Assembly: GCA_009760855.2 (NCBI GenBank)
Contig: WPIO01000179.1
Location: 223,001 to 287,000 of the forward strand
Direction of reading: 5' to 3'
Length of the DNA stretch: 64,000 nt
From: Cristatella mucedo
Lineage: Eukaryota > Bryozoa > Phylactolaemata > Cristatellidae
The translations under genes and the position numbers were made by a program. Positions 11,226-24,500 of the stretch are shown here, one piece after another (the stretch's first letter is position 1; each line of letters opens with the position of its first letter). The notes under the pieces were generated by a model, which did not search any database, was not told the origin of the DNA, and was given only the letters and a program-made list of their open reading frames with translations.

Positions 11226-12660
11226 GTGAGTTAAAGTTTTCATTATAAAAGATCTTAATGTGACAAACAAATACTTTAGCAGACAAATTACAGTTAAGAA
11301 TCGTGCATCTGTATTGTGGCCTCCGTTCCGGGCCCACCTTGAATTCCCGCCGCCCTGTCCCGCTCACCTTGTTTCAGCTACGAAAATTGCAAAGCTATGA
11401 TTATGAACTGTCTTGCCGCACTCCGCCTTAACGGCAAGAACCGTTCGTTGGTACGCTGCCCCGAGAATGTTTTCAGATTATCGTGAAGTTCTCGGTTGAT
11501 CGAAAGCGAAATACGCGCACGAACAGTAGCCACGATCCGTGTAGATTAACCTTAGCGATAAGATAGGCCGCAAGCAGGTGAAGGATTAATTATCTAGCCA
11601 AGCCCTTGCACGCGAGGGACATACCGGCGGGCGGAGCCTGATGTCACAGTAATTGCATAGTTCGACTTTCCAAGCCGCGTCGAAGCTGGCAATCGCCCAA
11701 CTCGTCGAGGTTTTGCCGGCATGTAGGGCGCGTCGCGCCTTCAAGAGCGCTGGAGCTGCGGGCGCCAGGCTTATTCAGCCTGCGACGACGCCAAGTCGAC
11801 GTCGGCGCCGGCGACCTGGGCCGCTGGTGCGGCAGTTATAGCCTGCGTATCCTTACGAAAGCCGGCGAAGGCTTTCGAAGGCCTAGCCACGATTACATGC
11901 GTGTTTCTCGGGCGAGTGCGCTGTCTACACTGTCGAAACGTTGCGGCACCGAGCTGGCCTTGTGTGTGGGCACTGAAGGCTAGCGCCGGCCACCGAGAAC
12001 AGCGCGGGCTCACCGGGAAGCAAAACCCGGAAGATGGTCGCCTGTGTTTGTTGAGTCAGCATAGCAGTACCGGTATCAAGACAAATAATATCCGAGCAGC
12101 GTAGCATTGCATAACGTACATAGGGTCTTCATTGCACGTAGCTAGTTAACACCGAGTACCAGGGCAAGTTGATCCGACCATCTGGTTGTTTCGACAATTA
12201 GAGCTTGACTTGCTTGAACAGCTTCTTCCAGTTCCACACAGCTGTGTTCGATTAAGACATTACGCATATTATGCATTACTTCACTCACTAGTTACTGCTT
12301 TGATAGCAATGCTGCTATGCTGACTGAATGGAAAAAAGCGATTCCTCCTGGGAGTATTTCTTTTGGGTGGGTATTTTTCTCACCCAACCGATAGGGTGCT
12401 TTCTAGCCGAAGACGTAAGTTTCCGTACATTGGCCGTGACCTGAGGGTACAGCATAGCCACATTGTAGCCTGGATTTGTGTGCCTGTTCCTCGGTGACGA
12501 AGGGCCGGGCAGGCGACTGTTATTGCATACTTATCACTGCATAGCCGATCACTGGTTACTGTTGCTGCCACGAAACGATCTCTCTTCTCTACCCCACTCC
12601 CTTTCCCTTGCATTTCCTCCTTTCTCCCTCTTTCCCTGTGCCTTCCCCCTCCCGCTCCCC

Positions 12661-12741
<81 letters not shown>

Positions 12742-13926
12742 GTCTCTATGTCTCTATGTCTCAGTCGTACTGCTGTCCATCCTTCCTCCCTTTCCTTGTT
12801 TGCCCTTTCTCTCTACCTCCCGTTCTGTCGAGCTACTACCCTTTATCTCCCCATCGCAATATTTCCCTTCTCTCACATCGGATTTCTCTGTCTACCGATC
12901 TATCTATACCTCTTTCTCTATGTCCCTTTCACACTCTTCGCTTTTCTCTTCCTGTTCTTTCACCACTTTTCTTGCTCTTGCTATCCTTATCGAACTCTAT
13001 CTTGCCTCTCCGTTCCTGCACTTTCTCTCACTCTTTGTGTCTTCGTGACTTCCTTCTTTCTCCTTCACTCTCTCCCCTCCCAGTCTTTATCTCTGCCTCT
13101 GTCTCTCCCTTTCTTCGTGTAACCCTTAGTGGGACACTGGCATATGGTCGGAGTTTTTGAATCAGAAAAATCGCGTGATCAGTTGTGGCACTCTGATTTC
13201 GTCTATTTTTTCTAAATTTGAGTCCACTTTTCCGGCATGTACATGGTGCTCTCTGTAGTGGCAGGTATGCTTTTTGGCTGTGAGTTGCGATTGCCAACCG
13301 GTTATCATTGGCACTTGTGTGAGCGGTGGCACAGCAATGCAGTTGCAAAGAGTTTGCCAGCTTTAGATCATCGAGTGCTGCACTAGCTGACACCGAAGTC
13401 GAAAAGCCAGGTTTTTTGTAATTTGTTTTGCTGCAGCTTCTCATGCTTACATATCAATGCTGAAATTTTCATACCGTGTCAATGAGGTTCCCGATGCCAA
13501 AGTTTATTTTGCATTATTTAAGCATTAAAATCCCTAACTCATCATGATTGCTCATGTCCCAAAAATGTACCACTACCGGGTATGCTTCCAGCTAAGGCCA
13601 ATCGCTGCCTGTTCTGCAGCCTATCCTCATTGGCCAGCTACTCCCGGAACAAGTCGAACTGTCTGCAAGAAGGAGACTGTGCTTGCACTTTTGTAACTGA
13701 GCAGGCCGATCCTTTTAATGATCAACGTGGCACATCCACTTGCAAATGTTCACTGGCCTTTTCAAATGGGCATTGAGGCAGCTACCAGCATCGGTCGATG
13801 TGGCAAGGGAAATGTGCCAGTTGGTCGATTGGGAGGATCGGCCTGCTCGGGACCATGGCTGATCTACTTGCCGGAGGGGAAGAGACAGAAGGAAGAGGGC
13901 AGAGAGCAAGAGAGAGTCTGTCTGTG

Positions 13927-13978
<52 letters not shown>

Positions 13979-15347
13979 CGTGTGTGCACGAACGAGCACG
14001 TGCATGCCAATGAGGGAGGGAGAGAGAAAAGTGCAAAGGCCTATTATTTTGCCAAGCATATTTCTGTTCAGAGGTTTTACAATGCAGAAGTGCAAATTAT
14101 CCCTGCCGATTGATGTTGCTCCGTGAAAGCAGCTTGCAGTCGTGTGCATTGCAGAGCTGAGTGGTTGCAATCCGGTACAACCGTCGCAATTGCCCCTAAA
14201 CCACTTTCATTCTATAGCCGCCTGTGTAGTGTCTACTCTACCGCGTGCCTCTGCAAACCCCACGTGCTCTTCCTGCTGTAATGCCGGCTGTAGTGTCGTA
14301 AGCATGACTGATGCAAATAGACGTATCGATCGATAGACGGATGTCTTGCCTCGCCCTTTACCTTTATTGCACGTGTCCATGCTGCCGCATGCACAGAAAA
14401 CATTGTATGCACATCTGTTTAGATACAGGGAAAGGCGACAGCTATGCCGAGTTGCATGCCACGCCGCTGAAGACGCTCGCTGAGCTAATGTCGTGGCAGC
14501 AGCAGCCGGCAGACTGCATCGCACGGGCAGCTGTCAACTTAGCTGCTCAGAGCAGTGCTTGTCATCGACAGCAGCAGCAGTGCAAGCTGAGGACTCTTGT
14601 GTGTCACGACATGGCCGGGGGCTATCTCGATGACAGGTACGGCAATTTCACTTAGCGACTCTTTATGGTGGACAGTTTATCATGCTTGTTATGCTTGTGG
14701 TACTCAGCTGTGCAACTCCGGCTCAGCGATGCTCGTTATGCAGCTGCAGCTGCCTGTGTGGATGCCTCAGCTGCAGCTGCTTCTGCTGTGCTGCTGCGAG
14801 TTCTTTGCTGCTGCTCGATTCCCCTGCATGCGCTGTCCTGCTTGAGCTCGTAGTCTACTGCAACGGCCCACAACCTAAAGGTTCATCCTATCTGAGAGCT
14901 GTCGCGATCTACAGCGATGGAACATCAGGCTCACTCTCGATAGCAGCCTGAAATATTCAGGTCACGAACCTAGCAAGTTTAAAGCCAGGCTAATCGGAGA
15001 CTCGTTACTGTGAGCATCTTAGCCAATCCTCAGCATTTCTTAGTATTCGTGTGGCCTGCCACCCCCATGTTCATCTTTCAGGCCAGTGCTCGAGCCTTCG
15101 GAGGCTGCATGCTTCGTGGTAATTTTGTAATGCAGAGCAATGCATCTGAAGTAGCAGAGTTTGGAAGATGCAACTAACGAGTCTTGCTTTTTATATTTAA
15201 AAGTCCAGAATTTCTCTGTTCTCCTTGTGTGTTGATTATTTGTGCATTCAAAAACATGGCTGTAAGGCCATGTCTCATCAGTATGCTCGGACCGCATGCT
15301 TGGTGGCTTTCCTGTTAATGCTGGCTCGACTGTTTGCCTTGCTTACT

Positions 15348-15385
<38 letters not shown>

Positions 15386-15411
15386 TCTCTCTTCCTCTCT
15401 GTCTGTCTCTG

Positions 15412-15505
<94 letters not shown>

Positions 15506-18500
15506 GACTCCCTTTCACACTTGCTTGGTCACTTGGTCACTTGCTCACTGACCCATTTCTGTTTTCGTTGCAGGCTTGTGCAAGGTTCTCACAGGGCTGA
15601 TGCTTACCGGTTCTTCAACTGGCTCAACGTCGATATCTACGTCTACTTCAGCCATCACTTCATAACTATACCACCACCTTGCTGGATTGATAGTGCTCAC
15701 AGGCACGGCGTTACTGTTCTCGGTGAGAATGCTTAAGTGTTGTAGCTCTATAGGGTCAATGATTGCCCGTTCCCGAGTGCTCGTGCTTGAGCCTCTCTCC
15801 CCATGAGGACCCTTCCAAATATTGCTGAGGTGTGTGCGACCATATCTCTGTGTACCTACGGTTTGGTTGCTTCTGATACCGATCGCCAATCAGTGGGGAT
15901 AGTTAAGTCGGAGTCAGTGAGCACTCAATGCATTGACTTTTGGTGTCACCTACTTCCGGTGGTGAGGACAGCAGGGCGTATTCCTTGGATTTTTCCTTGT
16001 CATGCCGTCAGTTGCAGCTCTGCAGCAGTGTTGACTCGGTGGAGTGAGTAGCTCTAAAACTTGACTAGAACTTGCTAGGTTTGAAGTGGAGTATAGCTGC
16101 TCAACTTGTTTTGGTTACTTTGATAAGAACAGCAATAGAAAGACTGGGTGGGAGTCGCTTAAGTTTACCATGTCAAGTGCCGACTTCTTAATGAGTGGCC
16201 CATCAACAGCCTCTCTGAAGGATTCAGGGAAAGACCTGAGGATTCGTATTTATTATGCTAATTATGCGGAGCCACAGCAAATCTAAGCATCTCAGAAGGA
16301 GAAAACTAGTTATGGGTCTTAATGGGCTAGTAGTCTGCTTAGATTTGCAGATGAACTTTGAGATGAGGTCTGTGATAGGCTTCAAGGTAGATATTGAAAT
16401 AAAGCAGGGAATGGAAGTTGACACATCCACTGGCGATGTTATCTTGGGAATGGTCTCTCTTATCTTATCTATCTTGCTGACGAAGAAGCTGGACAAGCAA
16501 TCTGCTAGATTGCCCCAAGAATATCTTGGTAAGCTGCAGGCCTAGGAGCAGTTAAAGAAGTGGTTGATGGTCGGTGTAAGCGTTTTTGGATTGTGCATCT
16601 GTGATTCCGCCATGTTCTTATAGAAACTAGACACCGACTTGTCTGGGATGGATTGGTACGATCAATAATAGTCCTCGTTGATGGACAGTCAGTCCTGATC
16701 TTTCGAATGATTTTGCAAGCTCTCACTCAATAGTCCTAGCTATATTAACGTCTTTAGTAAGCCATGGGCAATCTAGGCAGGGCCATACAATGTTTTTAGT
16801 CAGCTGAGCACAGGTGCTAACCCTAGGGGTATGGTGTTTGCATTTCGAGACCCAGCTCGTGGGTTTGAGTCCTGCTACAGACAATGCTTCATTGCCTGCT
16901 GAAAGTAGAGTGTAGAAAATGTAGAAAGTAGATAGAATGATAGCCCATGGGGCTCTCTGCTGCTATATAAATGTAGCTATTGGATCAGCTGGCCTTTACT
17001 TTACTCATCCGGAATATCAGCTAGCATCGTGCTGTAGCACTCTCCCTATTAGCACAAGTCTGATGGAGCATTGAATAGAAGAGGCAAGGGTCTTATAAGG
17101 TCTTGTGATGCATAGATGATTTTTTTATACCGAAGGATATGCAAACTTCAGTGTGAATCTGATCCGAATGTTGTCAGCTGGGCTGAATCTGGTGGTAATT
17201 GAAATTGACAGCATACTGTCGCCGGGCAAAATTTGATTTAATTTGTGACCTTTGTTTCGAGTATTGCCATTGGCATGAGCTACATGGAGAAGTGAATCAG
17301 CTAATTGTGCAAATTTGGGCATATTATGGATCAGCTGTGCTATTAAATGAATGTGTTAAAATCATTCAGTATAAGGGATGATTTCTGGAATGAAGAATCA
17401 AGATTAGAACAGAAAAATATGAAGTAAATCAAGTCTTTGTACCCGGGGATGGGGGTGGTAGATTACTGACTGCATTAGCATCTTGCTGTTGGGGGACTCA
17501 GTACATCACTCGAAAGACTGCTTCTAGGGTCCTGCAAGTGGCTTGAAATTAAGAGGGGAGAAAGTACCAATGGCTACTTCACCACTAGTTTTCTTGACCT
17601 CGCAGTATGAAAGAAAGAGAAGCGTATCGCGGGTCATTGGTTACAGTAAGTCAATTTTTGCCAGGTCTTGTTCGCAGCTAACAGGTCCAGGGCATCATCG
17701 AGAATCATGTCACATAATATCAGGTTTGTTGTGTAGGAAATGTGCATTGCGTAGGCACAATTTAAGAGTTGCCATCCAGATTATAGTCAGCCTAATGACC
17801 ACTAAATTAGAGTGATTCTCTGCAGTCCGTGAGAGATAACGTGCTGGGTGGCTCTAACCAATGCCTGAGATGCCCCTTCTCCCCGTCGGTTGCTTCGTTT
17901 GGCCTTCCTGTGGGAGATACCCAATTCACAAAACCCGACTGTAGCAGTAGCATCCAGCAATGCATTTGGACAATAATAGTGAACGATAATAAATTCCTAT
18001 TTCCCTATTCCCATTACCCTAGCTCTTCACGTCATCTCCTTTACAGATTAATTCAAGAATGGGATCTAGACTAACTTCAATTGTATATACCTATATGCTG
18101 GTTAAGTGCCTTGGACTGACGGCCAAATGAGTATCGCTATGCTACACGGATCTGCATTCACTTCAGTCGATGTTGTACCTTTTCCTGTGCTTCACAAGTA
18201 GTAGTAGTGCCAGGTCATCATACAAAACCAAGCTAGTCACGTGATTGAGATTGCTTTCTTTGTACTTACTAGACACCGATTGACCTGAACACTGCTACAT
18301 GACCTAATGTCAAAGTAATCAAGGTCCTAAAGTGGGATATAGATTCGGTTTCTCTTCCGCGCGTGCTAACATAGCCGACTGTGTAGCATCGCTGTTATAA
18401 ATGTAGGTACATTCATTACGGAATGGCAGGCTGGTGCCGAGTTGTGCAAAAGTTTGTTTTCAAGTCCAGAGAATGCAACTGCAGCAGTCAAGAAGATGGT

Positions 18501-21500
18501 CGAGATCGCTACATTTTACCGCTTTGACGGCTGGCTAGTCAACATTGAGAATGAAGTGGAGGTGAGCACAAGCAAGGTGATGTCGAACAGCAACAATACT
18601 GCTGCTGTTGCTGGTGAGGCACATACTCGCTAAGTGCCAGAGACTTTGAATCTGATTATATACTGGACATATCAACGTTCGAGCGAAAAATTGGCCACTG
18701 CTGTTTCTAGTATGTACAGTATGTACATGTCTGTAGTATGTACGTCTATGCTTGTCGTTGAATGGGCAACAATTTTATTTTTGTGTAATGTTTTTGCACA
18801 TGCAGTATTTCGTCAGCTCTGGCGATGGTCTACATTCATCTCAAAGTCACTGCTACCTGCCATCACTACCGAGCCTTAGATGGCAGATTTTGTATCCGAT
18901 CCACAGCCATTGTCGAACGTGTGTGCAGTTTGAGCTTCGCCGGCCCATTTTGTGCATCCCCTCAGCAACACTTTGGAATTCCGCCCTAGTTTTCCTTTTT
19001 TTGGGCCACGAAACGATTCTTAAAATTTAAAGTTCAGCAAAGAATTAATGGCACGAGCACTAGAATGAGCTGACACCGGTCGGCTGCCAAGATTTACATC
19101 TTTGAGTCATGGAGGTAGAGGTGCTGGGCGTGTGTGGATCGGGGCGCTGGCTGCATGAACCTAGATTGGTAGATCTCGCTGGGCTAATGACCCGGCACTT
19201 ATGGACCCCACCCACTCCACTCTTGCTGCTCATTCTTCTGCCGATGAAAAGCAGATGTCGATTGGTGAGTTGAATCCTGGCCCCCCACGACCAAAGACAA
19301 TCATCTTAAAAGCTTGCCCGTTCTAGCTGCCAATAAGAATTGTTACTTGCGAGTTACTTGTTACTTACTGTTACGTGCGTGTGTGTGTGCGCGCACACAC
19401 ACACACACACACACGCACGCGCGAATGCATGCAAGCTTTCATGTCGGCTCGGTAGGGATGTGTGAGAGTATTGGTGAGAGCACCGGTGTCCTGCTTACTC
19501 TTCCACCTTGCCGAACATTGCTTTGGAAGCTGCAATTCAGCCTTATTGGCATGCCTTTTGCTGGAGGGATTCCTAGGAAACATCGTTCCTGCTTGGTCGC
19601 TCACCTGCAATAGCAGTACTCATGCAGTGCTTCACGTGTATGCCCCGAATTGGCCGGTTGCTTGTTCGCAAGAAACCGCCCGTGCAAGAGAGCATGCACT
19701 GGCAGCATTCAGCATTGTTTCGCTCCAGAATTGGCGATTTCCTCCGAACTTGCGCAAAACTGAAGGTAAATTATAGCCGCAAAGCAGCAAATAAGGAGGA
19801 ACTACTTCCCAAGCTGGAATCAATTTAACCCCCAAACCTTAAACGAGACTGTTTTTTTTACCTAGAAAATGACAGTTTGGGTTTTTGCACCACTGAGGGA
19901 GAGCCGAGGTAATATTCTGAATCGGCGATTACCCGATGCAGACGAACAGTCGTGTGGAAAACCAGTGTGCAGCCTTCGATGCTAGCAAGTGATCTCTAGC
20001 TAACAGAAACAGCAGTTCTTGTTTTGCTTCCAGTGGGCATGTTCTGGATATCACTGTGTTCTGGATGTTTGAAGAAAATCAACGTCGAAATTTCAGTATG
20101 ATTGGTTAGTAAACAAATTGAAATTCGGTCACGGTTTTCGTTCGTATCTGTAGATATATCCGAGACTGCAACTCGTCTTGACTTTCTGCTGGGAAAAGAA
20201 TAGTTATTGGCCAGTAGCTCTGCAAAGCCTCTAAGACGTCCATCAGTGTGGGTGACCTGTTAGTACTGCAGCTCCAGACATAAGGTTTGTGGTTGAACTC
20301 CCAAGAACAAGGGACAACTTCAAATGCAGAACAACTAGAGGCTGTCTGCTGTAGGGCTGAACGCAAACAAAAGAATTTCATCTCAAACATGAACTGATAC
20401 TGTATCAACTTTCGGGTTAGCATTTCGGTGCTCTTACCGATTGAGTTATCGAGACTACTCTTCCCTCGGCATTCAGAGTTATCCTTTAAAGCCTCGGCGT
20501 TTAATTTCTCTCACGTGTTTGACAGATCCATCTTGAACATTGATGTGTTAAAGCAGCCAGATTATAACAGTGCTCAAGATTATGAGCTGTTCCTGAAGGA
20601 TATTCAGTAGAAACCAGGCATGTCATCAACTATGGTCTACAGAGTATAACTGGATAGTCTGTAGTATAGTCTGTATCTGATGATAAGTTGGTTGTACTTA
20701 AGTCTTCAAATTAGTGAGTTGGGTGCTAGAGCTGGTGCTGTGCAGATTTGGTCATATGCAGCTGCAGAATTTGGGGTTCTGTGTCAAGGCCGTCCTGGTT
20801 TGTCCCAGCGGTCAATGTGCTCGTCTTTGACTACCGAGGTCGTGGGCTCAAGTCCTGCCACATATGTTAAGCGCCTGGGTAGAGATTAAGGTTTCTTAGG
20901 ATGCTATACAAATGAATTGTTATTATCAGTAGTAGTAGTAGTATTTTGAGGATGTAGCCTTGTTAAGATATAGCATTCTTTATTGTTGCCATGCTCTGCT
21001 ACCGTCGGCATATCTACATATGTACGTATATTGATGCTGCTTCTGCAACTCCTTTGCTCTGCTTTAAGACACTAGCTCCCAATATTTGGCAAGCATCTGC
21101 AAGGACAGCACCTGTTACGTGCGCTGTGCTTGTGGCACAGGGATTTAGTTCTGGAGCTCCTATAGCGCATTAGCAACATTATGCCAATGAACTGACTCAA
21201 TATACACCACATGGTTTGGCCCATCAGCGGTAAAGGTGCTTGCCTCGAACCAAGGTCAAGGTTAATGTTTGTATGACCGAAGTCGTGGGCTCGTGTCCTA
21301 GGCATGTGGGAAGTGTCTGAATAGAGATTAAGTTTTCGTAGGTGTTATAAATTACTTTATATATGTACGTTTTTTTAATTTATCTCTAGTGCTGCTATAT
21401 CCTGCTGTGGTACTATTGTGCTTTATAAGTATGACTGGCGGTTAAGCCACTGTTACTTTTAAGGGGTAGTGTCATCGTGGCCAAGAGTTTATCTGCAATG

Positions 21501-24500
21501 GTGCTATTCACGAGTGATTCTTTTCCGGTAATGGATCCATCCAACTTGTGAATATTTCGTGATGTAAAACTCAATGTTTTGGACATGGAGGGAGGATGCA
21601 CTAAGAGCATGAGAATATTGAACCACTGTATTTTCGGATCCAATTGTTGGCCCTCCCAAGGACCGGAACTACATGCCAGACAGTAAAGGAATGGCGTAAC
21701 GACCTACGAACAAGTTACTAAAGAAGGATCTGGAATATGAGATTATGTAAATAAATCATACTGTACAACCAATAATTGGTTGCCAGAGCTACCGTGCTAG
21801 GATAAAAAAATACAAGCTGTTTGAACAGCCTCTTTTGTGTAGGGACAGAAGAGCCTTTAGGGCTATCACTACTGCTTGCAGTGGCAATAAAGCATCGCCC
21901 ACTTCAGGATTCGAACCTGCGACTTCGGGACCGAGGTCGTGAAAAGCAACCACTTTACCTAGTGTGCCATCATGGCTCAGTTTCTAGCCGTTGGCGGAAA
22001 CTTGTCCCGGCTCTGAACAGCTGCTTTGCAGGTGTTTTTAAGCACGACTGATTTGGCCAGCTGATGGATGGCAAGGCTAATGAACTGCACGCTGCTGCTC
22101 CGGAAATTAGCCCGGCTAGCTGCTACTGCACTCGGTCTCGATCAAGTCCTTGTTTCGAGCATATGCTGAGGGTTTTTCAAGCCCACCTGTCAGGTTTGCT
22201 TGCTCTGCAGTAGGCCCCGAGCGTGACCGTGCTGCATGTGGCTCTTTAACACATGCTTGCCGACCGGAAGTAAATGCTAGACGACCTCGGGTCGAGTTAT
22301 GCGTATTTCATCACCGCACTCCAATGACCGCTGCTTCTCTGTATCGTTCACTCGCTAGGCTGCGCACGTGGCCACGGTGCTGCTGTTCCTCAGGGAGCTC
22401 AAACTTCAGATGCGCCAGACAAACCCAGGCTCACTGGTGATCTGGTACGACAGCATCACAAAGTCAGGGCATCTTTCTTGGCAAAATGAGCTGAATGCCG
22501 AGAACAGGTTAGTGTCCTTGGCGATGCCAAGAGCAGGGAGTGTCATCTTCCTTTTGCAAGCCAGCTGGGCAGACCCTCTCTACGCGCGCGTTCTTCTCTC
22601 AGCATCGTGTGTCGTTCGTCCAACATATATCCGGCAAGGTCCAGCGTAGGCTGCTAATGCGCTTTGTGTTGTGCCGCCTACTCTGTAGGCGAGCATGGTT
22701 ACCTGATGTCAATCCGTGTCATTGCAGTGCATACTTTGACGAAAGTGATGGCATCTTTCTCAATTACACGTGGACAGAAGCTCATCTGAGGAGATCAGCT
22801 GCATTCGGCAGTCAAGCTGGTCGCCAAAGTGATATATTTGTCGGCATCGATGTGTTTGGCAGGGGCATGATTGGGGGCGGTGGTTTCAACACGAGTGAGG
22901 TGTCAAGCATCTTGTCTTTGGACAGCATCCGCGGCTGATTTCGGCTGGGAGTGACGACGAAGTGACGAAGAGAGAAAATCTAGATGTGGTTCGTCGTATT
23001 GGACATTGCTGCTTCGACATTCGTTCTAGGCTGTTGGTTTGGCCCGGAAGCATCGGCTGCCCGTAGCTCTGTTTGCACCTGGCTGGGTCTACGAGAAACA
23101 TGGCAGCAATGATTTCACGACTAACGAATGCAGGTCAGACGGTAGTCATTTATTGTGTGGCTGGCTGGCTGTGCTGCTATGTGTTGACGTAGTTGCTGGG
23201 CATAATTATGATAAGTCGAAGGACGTTAACATGCTCACAAAAACCTCTGGGGCAACTTCTTCGGCAGCTCAGTATGAATGCTTTCTGTTTGTGATAAATA
23301 TAGATAAGTCGTGGCTCATGTGAATAAAAGATTAGAGGAAAGAAGTTAGTCGTTAACTGGCTGGTACAAGTAAGGGATTTGAAGTGTTTTGCCAACATTA
23401 AATGCTTCCATGGCTTCTCTTTTGCACTGGAAAGACTTAGCCTGCGACATTTGAGTAATTGTCCACCTACTGTTACCTCCGGCATTGGGCAATGTCCCAC
23501 CGATATTTGCGATCTTTGTAACACGAAGAGCTTGCATATGCAGACGACGGCTCACATCAGTGGTTTCGTTTGTGAAACTACCTTTATAGTCTTAATGGAT
23601 GCCTCAATAAAAACTAGCAAAAGTTGATTAAACGTGTAAATGGGAACCGGTTACACTGATGGTGGCTCTCCCCCCCCCGTGTGTTCCTTCGAACGGTACT
23701 TGCTGCTGGCAGAGCCAACATATTGAATATCTAATCTTTCAGAGTTAATTGCACTCCTCCAACAGAGTCTGCCGCTGCTGTTGCACTGCGAGACTCCGCA
23801 CTGCGAGACTCCACCTGGATGTGCAGCCTCTATTTTCGCCAGGCTGTAAGCCTGCTATGTATATCCTTCAGGGTAAAGTAAAGGTTATCAGCTGATCAAA
23901 CAGCTGCATTCATATCTCTACTAATTGAAGCGAGAAAGTCCGTCATGCCGCAAGATGGCGCTCTTACTCACGTGGCGAGATGACACACTTCCGTCAAGCG
24001 GCAACGTGGCGTGACGGAACTACCATGACTCAGCGAAGTGAATCCGCTGGCAGTGTGCTGCTCGTAGCATCAGAAGAGAGCCTTAGCGGCAGTCGCCCTG
24101 CTGCTTGCAGTAATCCGTAGAGGGTTTCCTTCCTGCAGGACTCGAACCTTCGACCTGGATGGTGAAGTGTGAGCGCCTTCCCTCTGGGCTAAGACGGGGG
24201 TGGGGGAGGGGAGCTGGGTCGGTTTGTGGTAGTGGACCCTGCCTTCTGTACACCAATGCTACTACCACGGCATCCCAGTGTGTGAGCCCATTTATCTCTG
24301 TCTGCAGTCGTTCGAAAGTTAGTTCCAGGCCATTCCCAGGGGGAAGGGAACTCCACGAGATTTGGGAGCGCGAGGGTAGTTTGTGTGCGCTTGCAAGCAC
24401 AGTCGTGTACGTGCATGCACAGCACGCGCCGTGCGTACAAGCTTACTCTTCCTGTGCTCATACATTCATGCCTCGATAGTAGTTTGTCTCGGTGCTGCTA

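Noticed and set aside
12478-13160. Ser/Leu-rich frames of over 130 codons
   Set aside because: Products of the polypyrimidine tract in ENGase intron 1, with no domain and no splice support.
15225-15518. Ser/Leu-rich and Arg/Glu-rich frames on opposite strands
   Set aside because: Both arise from the same CT microsatellite.
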